Below, one piece after another: positions 19,400 through 26,210 of a DNA stretch of 26,210 nucleotides (position 1 is the first letter of the stretch; each line of letters starts with the position of its first letter). Below the pieces are notes generated by a model. That model searched no databases. It worked only from the letters and a program-made list of their open reading frames with translations, and was not told where the DNA came from. Location: assembly GCA_008704415.1 (NCBI GenBank), contig VXIS01000481.1, positions 1-26,210 on the forward strand, in the 5' to 3' direction. The stretch is from Sphaerosporella brunnea (lineage: Eukaryota; Ascomycota; Pezizomycetes; Pezizales; Pyronemataceae). The translations under genes and the position numbers were made by a program.

Positions 19400-19541
19400 G
19401 AAAAGCAAAAGGAAAATATGGATAGTGCTTTGCCACCGGGGTATAATAAATACCCCGGAACTGTATGTAGCTGGAAAGGAACAACTCTCTTCTCTCTTTT
19501 ACTCCGCCTCCTACATTCTATACTGTACGTGCAAACACATT
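19400..19541 (+). mobile_element. Terminal part of a 5' LTR of the third Gypsy
   Basis: Identified by what follows: ...ACACA, two T residues, then a primer-binding-site-like TGGTAGCAGCACC. It carries a perfect inverted repeat CCGGGGTAT / ATACCCCGG (19435-19458) whose loop makes a TATAATAA-like word. The LTR start is not found. It abuts the broken RT of the second Gypsy, so it either inserted there or was joined by deletion. Confidence 0.45.
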
Positions 19542-19554
19542 TGGTAGCAGCACC
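19542..19554 (+). promoter_or_regulatory. Primer-binding site, probably for initiator tRNA-Met
   Basis: TGGTAGCAGCACC is complementary to a tRNA 3' end (...GCTACCA). It is spaced two bases from a CA dinucleotide that would end the LTR, as in Ty3/Gypsy elements. TGGTAGC-type sites usually pair with initiator tRNA-Met; that assignment is inferred. Confidence 0.5.
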
Positions 19555-19662
19555 GAGTTCGACAACAACCTCCTTGAACCTTTACGCTTCAACAACTTTT
19601 TCTTTTTCCTTTTCGAACAACTTTCGCACACCATTATCTTGAGCGGCCACGGTAGGCCAGCA

Positions 19663-19890
19663 TCGAAATTGAGTTTCGGGGGTCTTCAGTGAGTAAGACC
19701 GACCTGCCAGTATAGCTGGGAGTGGCCTGGAGTAGCCACAGAGGATTGAACCATTTCGCGACCAATTAGTTAGTGTCAAAATTAAACGTTCCGGGTGTCT
19801 TCAGCAATAGGAGACCCACCCGCCAGTATAACTAGGAATGGCCTTGGAGCAGCCGCAGAAATCAAACTGTCAACGTCAAAACTCGTAGAA
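19663..19890 (+). repeat. Diverged tandem duplication (~113 bp) in the leader of the third Gypsy
   Basis: Units at about 19663-19775 and 19776-19890 share TCTTCAG, CGCCAGTATA/TGCCAGTATA, GGAGTGGCC-like and AGTAGCC/AGCAGCC words in the same order. They lie between the primer-binding site and gag. Confidence 0.55.
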
Positions 19891-20009
19891 CCATGAGCGA
19901 TTGTTAGCAGATGTCCATGGCCACGAGCTGATCCGATGCCGCAGCCGCACCGGTATGCCTCGTACCATCATCACCACAAAAAACAGCCCCACACCAGCCA
20001 TGGCTAACC

Positions 20010-20667
20010 GTGTGTGCGCACCACCCGAGCCCAATTACCACTAGACATCTTGACGTGCTTGCCGATCGAATGCAGAATCTTTCCTTGCCGACGCCGAATC
20101 ACAACGAACAAAGCCCGACCCCGATGGACAGATCGACAAGCATACGAGCTCCTTCACTGGAACCTCGCAATTCTGTATCAACATATGGTACGCAAGTACC
20201 ACAACCTTTACAGTTCGGAAATACAGCGGCAGTTTCGGAACTGCGTTTGAGTATGCCCGACAAATATGATGGCCAACGCTAAGGAACCGCATGCAAGGAT
20301 TGGATCTCCGAAATGCGAGATTATATCGAATTCTACGCGACCCGTGGTGCCTTTTGATCTGAAAGCGAAAAGATACAAATCGCAGCTAATCAATTGATTG
20401 GACGTGCCCGTAATATTTGAAACGTCAGGAAGCGCCTTATGGAAATCGATACGGACGGGCGCATGCAAATATGCTCTCTGGGAAATTTCTTTCGTATTAT
20501 TTAGATACAGTACAATGATTACAATGCCGACAAACAAACTAGACAGAAGTATGACTGTCTGCGACAGACGCAATCTGTTCGAGAATACGCTGTCGATTTG
20601 CTTGACTTGGCCAACCAGCTGAAGCAACGACCTCAAAACTACGAAATTTTGCACCGATTCCCTTAAA
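20010..20667 (+). pseudogene. Gypsy gag with four internal stop codons
   Basis: One continuous frame from 20010 to a final TAA at 20665-20667 carries internal stops at 20280 (TAA), 20355 (TGA), 20418 (TGA) and 20502 (TAG). Between them the sequence is still clearly gag: LRLSMPDKYDGQR, TACKDWISEMRDYIEFYATR, SESEKIQIAANQLIGRARNI, NVRKRLMEIDTDGR, and SVREYAVDLLDLANQLKQRP, the last matching the C-terminal part of the Retrotrans_gag domain. There is no indel over 650 bp, so decay was by point mutation. The true start is upstream, perhaps the ATG near 20000. No zinc knuckle or pol follows. Confidence 0.8.
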
Positions 20668-20919
20668 CTTATAAGTTCTTCCGGTAATGTATTCCCAGGG
20701 TAGCGGTGTTTAATCCATGTTGAAAAGTAAACACCAGACAACCTTTAGCACTACTCCGCGGAGCTCATCTTCTGTGCCATCTCAAAGCTGTGAGTTCCTT
20801 TGGTTGAAACATAAAAAATTTATAATCAAATCACAATATTCCTCAGTAGGTTGCTGCGCTTTGTTGGTGACTACTTAAATTGCAATATTATTGCGTGAAA
20901 GAAACTTTCCGAACCACCC
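20668..20919. other. Junction region, nothing recognised
   Basis: AT-richer sequence between the decayed gag and the CENP-B-type fragment. No open frame or terminal repeat is recognised. Confidence 0.35.
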
Positions 20920-21380
20920 TCAAAACATTTTGAAGTTATGCGGACTGGTTGGATAAAGCTGGTAGAATAAAGCTTTACTCATCCGCTCAAACCACTTATG
21001 CCGCACTATCTTTCCTTCTGCACGCCAAGCTGCAAAAGCTTCTACTAAAGCTTTTTCAAGTGCAAACCATCGAGCTTGGCGAGGTTGATGCCTACGTTGT
21101 TTGAGCTTCAAAAGACGTAAAGTTGATTCATCCTTAAACATTAGCCGAAGCACTCTACCATAAAAGGCTGTGGGCATCTTACATTTTGCCAACGATTAAG
21201 GTAGGATACACTTTTAATGCCATAGCGTAATGCAACATCAATTTGATAAGGTGCACATGACCTCCCACCGGGAGTTTGAACTGTACCGTGCTCCCACCAT
21301 CTGCGCACGCCTAGCTTAAACTCAGTTGTAAAGGACTGTCGCTGGCGTGACGGAGAAATACGGGAAGCAAGAAATCTCAT
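20920..21380 (-). pseudogene. CENP-B/pogo-type transposase DNA-binding region, frameshifted fragment
   Basis: Two overlapping minus-strand frames form one protein. The upstream frame (21380 to about 21185) reads RQRQSFTTEFKLGVRRWWE..APYQIDVALRYGIKSVSYLNRWQ, a Brinker-like or pogo-like N-terminal helix-turn-helix. The downstream frame (from about 21190 to 20920) reads RWFALEKALVEAFAAWRAEG followed by KWFERMSKALFYQLYP, a CENP-B-type helix-turn-helix. They join only with a frame change near 21185, since no usable intron is visible. No DDE catalytic domain follows. This is the start of a DNA-transposon protein left behind in the repeat nest. Confidence 0.6.
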
Positions 21381-22237
21381 AGGTACTGCAGAAATATGAT
21401 TTTTTTGGGGGCTCAGTTTGCGTTTAGGTTTGCCTAGGGGGCTTTAAATTCTCTTCGTCTCATTGTTTGGTACCTGCGGAGTGGATGCAAATGTGAAGGA
21501 GGATAAAAACTGCTTTGGAACTGCAGCTGCAACCGTACTCAGACTGTTCATTGTTTGTTATGCGGTTTCTAGAAGTAGCAGTGAAGAATGGCAATGGTAG
21601 CAACTGCTGGCTACAAGCCTCCCTAAAGCGTTGACGTTGACGCGTCAAGGCGTGCTAGTGTGTTTACAGCTTAGCACGCCCTCAAATGCCACTAGTCCAA
21701 AAACGGAAGTGTCACTTATATGTGAGTCAATACGGTATGTATGCTTCGACATCTTACAGAGTGTTTCTTTGGATCAATTTTTTCTTAGAGATAAAAACCT
21801 ACAATAGCCGCTTGTTAGCCTTCTTTTTTTTTTGATTGTATACTGCGGTATTTTACAGCAGTTGTTTTTTTTTTGTTTTTTTTTTTTTACAGCAGTTTTT
21901 TTCGTACCTGGTAACCTTTGATGTTTCTACGGTTTGTACAATTTTTGGGCAGCGCGTTGGTGGGCATTTCAGATTTGTTTATATAGATTGTACAGTCTTT
22001 AAATGCTACCTAATTTTCCACGTTCATTGTGGACTCTATTACACTTTTCGACAGAATTTTCAACAGAATTCTTTTACGGATTTCTGTTCAATTCTTCTAC
22101 CCGCTCTCTACGGATTTTTCGACGATTTTATTCACGAATTTCAAACCTGTTATTCACGTATTTTCTTCACGTTTTCGACGGCTTGATTTACAGATTTAAA
22201 ACCTGTTTTTCACGGATTTTATGTACGGTATATTGAC
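21381..22237. other. No gene; T-rich sequence with hairpins and degenerate repeats
   Basis: Contains a perfect 9-bp inverted repeat GGCGTGCTA / TAGCACGCC (21649-21680) next to the palindrome TTGACGCGTCAA (21637-21648), possibly a transposon end. Also a T-rich tract (21820-21900) and loosely repeated TTCACGGATTT-like words (22060-22225). The 116- and 77-codon frames here are Phe-rich by composition and not convincing. Confidence 0.4.
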
Positions 22238-22540
22238 TGTCACACTGGGGTGTGACTAAGCGGGATGACTAAGCTTTGGTAGGGAAGGTGCTATTTAGTT
22301 GCTTGTTGTGGAGAGCTTAGCTCTCTATCCTTAATTCACTTCCTCTTGTTCACAAGCTTCTTACGCTTCTTCGTGATCCGAACGCCTCTCGAGCGTTCCG
22401 GGTTCACATCTGGCGTCAAAGACTCGTAAAACCTCCGCACCAAGCTCCGCTTTCGTTCTCTCTTCTTTCTTTCTTTATTTCGAATCCCCCACCACCCCGA
22501 CCAACCGTTCTATACATCGACATTCCACTGCTCAGAGTAG
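22238..22540 (+). mobile_element. Putative 5' LTR of the fourth Gypsy (right end approximate)
   Basis: Starts TGTCACACTGGGGTGTGAC at 22238, a Gypsy-like LTR start that is also a hairpin (GTCACAC / GTGTGAC). It includes the palindrome GAGAGCT-T-AGCTCTC near 22311-22325 and a CT-rich stretch near 22455-22480. Gag starts at 22610. The LTR end and primer-binding site are not certain; a TGGCTAAGTCC near 22555 is one candidate site. The partner LTR is outside the window. Confidence 0.42.
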
Positions 22541-22587
22541 TCCCCGCTACTTTCTGGCTAAGTCCTTCTCTTTTTTCTTTTCTCTTC

Positions 22588-22607
22588 GCGGCCTGGTTTC
22601 AGGCCGC
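22588..22607 (+). promoter_or_regulatory. Perfect 8-bp hairpin two bases before the gag start codon
   Basis: GCGGCCTG (22588-22595), loop GTTT, CAGGCCGC (22600-22607); the gag ATG is at 22610. In RNA this is a very stable stem-loop directly against the start codon. A translational or packaging role is inference. Confidence 0.7.
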
Positions 22608-22609
22608 TG

Positions 22610-24844
22610 ATGGACGTCTCCCGGAAGCGGGATAACATATATCAGTCTAACGCTGCGTCAGGGAAACGCCGCAAGCTTAACAACGGACTGTCCTCGGGCC
22701 TTGACGGAGGTTACTGGCAACGTGCACCGGCCAGAAGATCAACATCGGCTCGCTTCTCTCGTTCAGCTAAGGACTCCGCTCCCACCGCAGTACCGGAGGA
22801 GAAGCAGTTGGCGATCCGTCAGAAGTTCGACGCTCCCACCGCAGTACCGGAAGAGAAGCAGTTGGCGATCTGTCAGAAGTTCGACATAGGACTCCCCGTG
22901 GTATTCGGTCAAACTTCGTTTCCGTCTCCCTCTCGAGTCTGCCCTTACGAGGTCGAAGAACCGGAGTCTCCGCCAAAGTACCAGGCACCTACCCAACGCC
23001 GTCTACTCAGATCCGCAGTCGACGATCCTCTGAAGACCCAGAAGAACAGCTACAACTGGAACTTCACCCCTTCGTGGGAGGTGGTCAGATTTGGAGCTCG
23101 GATCTTAGCACGCACACTTACGTTTCCGTTGGCCGTTGCTCGATATTTAGTCGACGTGGCCCCAGAAACTAGACGCCAGGCTCGACTAATCGAAGCAGCT
23201 CACAGGGAGCAAGAGCAGCTCCTACTCGAGCAGTGGTATACTGAGCACGAACGCAATCGTCGATCCTCATCGGAGAGATCTTTATCACCGGCTGCCCTGT
23301 CCCTCTCATCAGACAACAAAACCGACGACAAACTCGCTACAATGCCTGCTACTGCCGGTTCTTCTGGCTCCGCTGCCCAAGCTGGATTGGGTGGACTGGC
23401 TAGTGGACTTTCCAGTGGAAGCTCCGGCGGTATTTCCGGGGGAACACGCTCGTCAGGATCCGGCGGAACTACAGGTGGGACCCGCCCATCGCGTAGTGGT
23501 AGCACAAACCAGAATGACCCGAATGCCGCTCTTCTAGGACAGATTCAACAACTGATTGAATCAAACATGACGGCATTAAGGCTGGAGTTGAGCCGGGAAA
23601 GCAGGCAGAACGACCCAGAGGCTCGGGACCAAGCCCTGCGGGCAGAGAAGAACAACCTGCAGGCCAAGATAAACGCCATCGAAGAGGAACGCGGTCTTAT
23701 ACTGTCCGGACAATGGAATGGCCCAACGACCCCTCTCAGCCCAACCAGCATATACGTGGCAGCCGCACCCGGCACTATGGGAGCTTCCGCGGCCGCCGGA
23801 CCGGCAAAGCCAAGATTCAACCCGGGCGACCTCCCACAGATCATCTTCGGGGAAGACCTGGAGGAATGGATCTCGAACATGGATCATGTTGTGACCTCTT
23901 TTGGGGAATTAATGGTCTGCCCCCACGTGCTGCATCGCTGCTTCACCAACGGTGACCCCATGCACGACTGGAACCTAACTCAACCGTCGGCGGTGCACCT
24001 ATTCGTCACAACAGGAGACGGATGCTGGGACCGTTTCAAGACGCTACTACGCACTCGGTTCAAACCCGACTTAGGGGTGATGCAATACGAAGCGGACTCC
24101 TATAGACGGCAACCTGAAGAGAGTTGGGCTGCATTCGGGATTCGGAAATATCGGCTGCTTAAACGCGCGTACGACGGGGCCGACGAGGCAAATATCATCC
24201 TGAAGATCAAAGCGGTTATGGAAACGGAAGTGGTCCGTTTCTGCAAGGAAAAAACCAACATCGACGCCTTCATTGGTGAGTTGATGGATTACGATCGAAC
24301 CTCCCCACCCGCAATGCGGTCTCCTCGCAGGATCTTCAAGCCAATTGGCACTCCGATGGAACAGCAACCAAAGCCGATTATCCGCTTTCCGGGTCCGAAC
24401 CCCATGATTTCCCGGTCTCAGTGGGAAAAAGGCAAAGGGGTGGATCGCAGTGGTCAAGACCGCGGCAGTCAGGACCGGAAAGCCACGATACAGAGCTGGC
24501 TGAATCCGGACACGGGTAAGATGGTACGATCCTACCTCAACTTCCAGGGAAAACCGGTCTTTATCAAACGGCCTTGCAACTTATGTGAAAAAGCTGGGTC
24601 TCTGAACCAGATGCACTTCTCTTTTGAGTGCCCACGCAGCATGCCGGCGCGTCCGAGGACTTATGCCCTGGACGGAACCGAGTACTTCGACGAACTCGCC
24701 GACGGGCTCCACCGAACCGAGTCCGGCAACCTCACCTCGTATGACTTCCATAATGACACCGGCCCCCATGAAGTGATGTACCATCAGGAGTCTGGGGATG
24801 AAGGTATGGCAGACGAGCAGGGAAATGGCAACGGGGGTTGGTAG
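22610..24844 (+). CDS. Gypsy gag protein, 744 aa, intact
   Basis: Structural (capsid/nucleocapsid) protein of a Ty3/Gypsy element, long for a gag. The N-terminus is basic (SGKRRKL) and includes a perfect-length tandem repeat, residues 57-74 and 75-92, differing at one position (Arg/Cys). A Ser/Gly-rich low-complexity stretch (about 245-305) is followed by a predicted coiled coil (about 308-365). The capsid-like domain (about 400-565) includes EDLEEWISNMD, WDRFKTLLRTRFKPD and the motif ESWAAFGIRKYRLLKRAYDG. Near the end is a zinc-knuckle-like C656-X2-C659-X9-H669-X4-C674, with a spacer longer than the usual four residues. No stops or frameshifts occur, so the element looks young. The last 43 codons overlap pol in the -1 frame. 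Confidence 0.88.
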   Translation: MDVSRKRDNIYQSNAASGKRRKLNNGLSSGLDGGYWQRAPARRSTSARFSRSAKDSAPTAVPEEKQLAIRQKFDAPTAVPEEKQLAICQKFDIGLPVVFGQTSFPSPSRVCPYEVEEPESPPKYQAPTQRRLLRSAVDDPLKTQKNSYNWNFTPSWEVVRFGARILARTLTFPLAVARYLVDVAPETRRQARLIEAAHREQEQLLLEQWYTEHERNRRSSSERSLSPAALSLSSDNKTDDKLATMPATAGSSGSAAQAGLGGLASGLSSGSSGGISGGTRSSGSGGTTGGTRPSRSGSTNQNDPNAALLGQIQQLIESNMTALRLELSRESRQNDPEARDQALRAEKNNLQAKINAIEEERGLILSGQWNGPTTPLSPTSIYVAAAPGTMGASAAAGPAKPRFNPGDLPQIIFGEDLEEWISNMDHVVTSFGELMVCPHVLHRCFTNGDPMHDWNLTQPSAVHLFVTTGDGCWDRFKTLLRTRFKPDLGVMQYEADSYRRQPEESWAAFGIRKYRLLKRAYDGADEANIILKIKAVMETEVVRFCKEKTNIDAFIGELMDYDRTSPPAMRSPRRIFKPIGTPMEQQPKPIIRFPGPNPMISRSQWEKGKGVDRSGQDRGSQDRKATIQSWLNPDTGKMVRSYLNFQGKPVFIKRPCNLCEKAGSLNQMHFSFECPRSMPARPRTYALDGTEYFDELADGLHRTESGNLTSYDFHNDTGPHEVMYHQESGDEGMADEQGNGNGGW

Positions 24845-26210
24845 ATCGGGCTACCCTCCCCCATACAGAAAGCCCCCGCCAGACGCCGGAGAAGTTCGGA
24901 CCTGGCAGCAAGAAAAGCCGAATGAAATACGACGGAAGAAAGAAATGGGAGTGGCAAGAAGAGGATCTTGACAATACCCCCATGGCCGGCAGCAGCTGTC
25001 GCAACCCGACGAGTGGTCTGGCCCGGGGGTGTACACGGGGAAGTGATCCCAATAGCACAATACTTATCAACGCTGATCATATGCAGACCAGCGAACGTAC
25101 CGGAAGGAAATCGCCGACCGACCCTTCAACGTACAGAGCGGTGGCGGTGGATACACTTGCCCGACCTGACGACGATTTCTTTCATGAGCCTCGTTCCATT
25201 CCTGTGAGGGAGGACAGTACGGGGGAAACACAGAAGATGGCGCCTGACGAGACAGTGGGAGGAGAACACACCACCCCTGTGGCTGGCAGCAGCTGGGGTA
25301 ACCCCCCGAGTGGTCTGGCCCAGGGGTCTCCAAGGGGAGGTTCCCCGATTTCCCCCTTCACATCGTCTCCACAGACTGATCAGGCCCAGATCCGGAAGTT
25401 GGAACGCCCGCCCCAGCTTGTCGGTGACGGCAAAAGCTATTTACGCTGTACACCCCTCGCAGCAAAGTTGCATCTCGGATCACCCCTTGCGGCCGAGAAA
25501 GCAGCACTGCTCGATGTATGCTCCAACATTGGCCTCATCGACCGGGCTTTGTTCCACTCCGCCTACCCCGAAATTACGGTGCATCCATCATCCAGATTGA
25601 TCTCCGGGGTTGGGACAGCGAAGACGAGCGGCTTCGCGGTTATTCCAGTGTGGATGGATTGCTGGGACAGGGTGAACAACACCCGCGTTACCACCGAGTT
25701 CGATATAGAAGTCCATTTAGTGGAATCTTTCGCCCCCGGACTCCTACTCGGCCTGGATGCAATCAGAGACTATCAGATGGACCTATTGACGAGCTCTATG
25801 TCAGGACACATTGAGTACGCTGGACTCTCGTTTCCGCTATACTCACACGCTGCACCGAAATTTCAGAAGGTTCGGGTCTTCACCTCCCAGAAGGTAACAA
25901 TTGCGGGCCGAACCACCATGCCGATACGCATTAAATCGGCCATGCAGGAAGGCATCGACTATGTTTTCGATCCCTACATGTTGGCCGCGCCTTCCCTGCC
26001 CCAGACGCCCCAACTGCCACACGCCGTAATAGCGCAGAATACGAAGTTCCTCATGTTCTCTAACCACTCGGAACACCCAGTACACCTGGATAAGAACCAC
26101 GCTCTGGGTGAGGCACAGGCGGTGCTTTTCGGGACGGTCCTACATCGCACCCCTCACACGATAAACTGGGATGATTTGATAACACCGAAGCACCACCCCA
26201 CCCCTTGCTC
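24802..26210 (+). CDS. Gypsy pol (linker, protease-like domain), -1 frame, runs off the window
   Basis: This frame is open from 24802 to the last base, about 470 codons, with no stop. It is in the -1 frame relative to gag. After the presumed frameshift it starts WQRGLVDRATLPHTE. A long hydrophilic linker contains an imperfect duplication, AGSSCRNPTSGLARG (from 24982) and AGSSWGNPPSGLAQG (from 25282). The aspartic-protease-like domain has ALLDVCSNIGLIDRA (catalytic Asp at 25513), then SGVGTAKTSGFAVIPVW and PGLLLGLDAI, the usual Gypsy order. The canonical D-T/S-G is D-V-C here. Reverse transcriptase should follow beyond the window. Initiation at an internal Met is possible but less likely given the overlap signal. 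Confidence 0.8.
24820..24862 (+). promoter_or_regulatory. Probable -1 programmed ribosomal frameshift signal (gag to pol)
   Basis: Slippery heptamer G-GGA-AAT at 24820-24826, in the correct phase of the gag frame (X-XXY-YYZ), then a 6-nt spacer GGCAAC (24827-24832). Next is a two-part stem: GGGGG (24833-24837) with CCCCC (24858-24862), and GGTAG (24840-24844) with CTACC (24851-24855), separated by a 2x2 internal loop and closed by a 6-nt loop. The gag TAG lies inside the stem. Slipping moves ribosomes into the pol frame, which is open from 24802. Confidence 0.75.

Noticed and set aside
22470..22490. TTCGAATCC-like word as a tRNA T-loop (B box)
   Set aside because: No A box or cloverleaf can be built around it.
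23200..23887. Minus-strand frames of about 100 codons opposite gag
   Set aside because: Complement of low-complexity Ser/Gly and coiled-coil codons of gag.
24777..24971. pol in the +1 frame, Ty3-style
   Set aside because: The +1 frame hits a TGA at 24969-24971, while the -1 frame is open to the window end and carries the protease motif.

Overview
The window looks like nuclear DNA of a filamentous ascomycete (Pezizomycotina). The evidence is a five-exon gene with 52-71 bp GT-AG introns encoding a fungus-specific rhodopsin-like (SAT4/PTH11-type) membrane protein, together with chromodomain Ty3/Gypsy, Tad-like LINE, hAT and IS630/mariner-type relics typical of repeat-rich fungal genomes. I cannot name the species. 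Only one convincing host gene is visible (650-2091, minus). Almost everything else recognisable is mobile DNA.

Layout. 1-649: nothing recognised. 650-2091 (-): intact seven-helix membrane protein gene, with a CT-rich promoter up to about 2200. 2225-3280: non-coding, with a duplicated block. 3280-3640 (+): decayed LINE ORF1. 3839-6192 (-): intact two-exon DDE transposase, with a 25-bp tandem repeat upstream. 6908-7431: internally deleted hAT copy. 7963-8335: 32-bp direct repeats around another LINE ORF1 remnant. 9479-10751: 24-bp minisatellite split by a 994-bp non-autonomous hAT with a perfect 8-bp target duplication. 10898-11146: hAT MITE. 11478-11690: decayed Gypsy integrase. 11700-14860: long stretch without a recognisable gene. 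14860-16440 (-): 3' part of a chromodomain Gypsy (LTR portion, polypurine tract, integrase, chromodomain). 16569-19395 (+): a second Gypsy (LTR, gag, protease, start of RT), cut inside RT. 19400-20665 (+): a third Gypsy (LTR end, primer-binding site, gag with nonsense codons). 20920-21380 (-): CENP-B-type DNA-binding fragment of a DNA transposase. 22238-26210 (+): 5' half of a fourth Gypsy with intact gag and a pol frame that runs off the window.

How the parts work together. The two better-preserved Gypsy elements on the plus strand both place pol in the -1 frame relative to gag. In the element at 22238-26210 the overlap holds a canonical slippery heptamer (GGGAAAT), a 6-nt spacer and a two-part GC-rich hairpin containing the gag stop, so gag-pol is probably made by programmed -1 frameshifting. 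Its protease motif reads D-V-C rather than D-T/S-G, and its gag ends in a stretched zinc-knuckle-like motif. These are the most unusual features here. I see no defence system, biosynthetic cluster, CRISPR array or RNA gene, and no evidence for a wholly new system beyond these element-level peculiarities.
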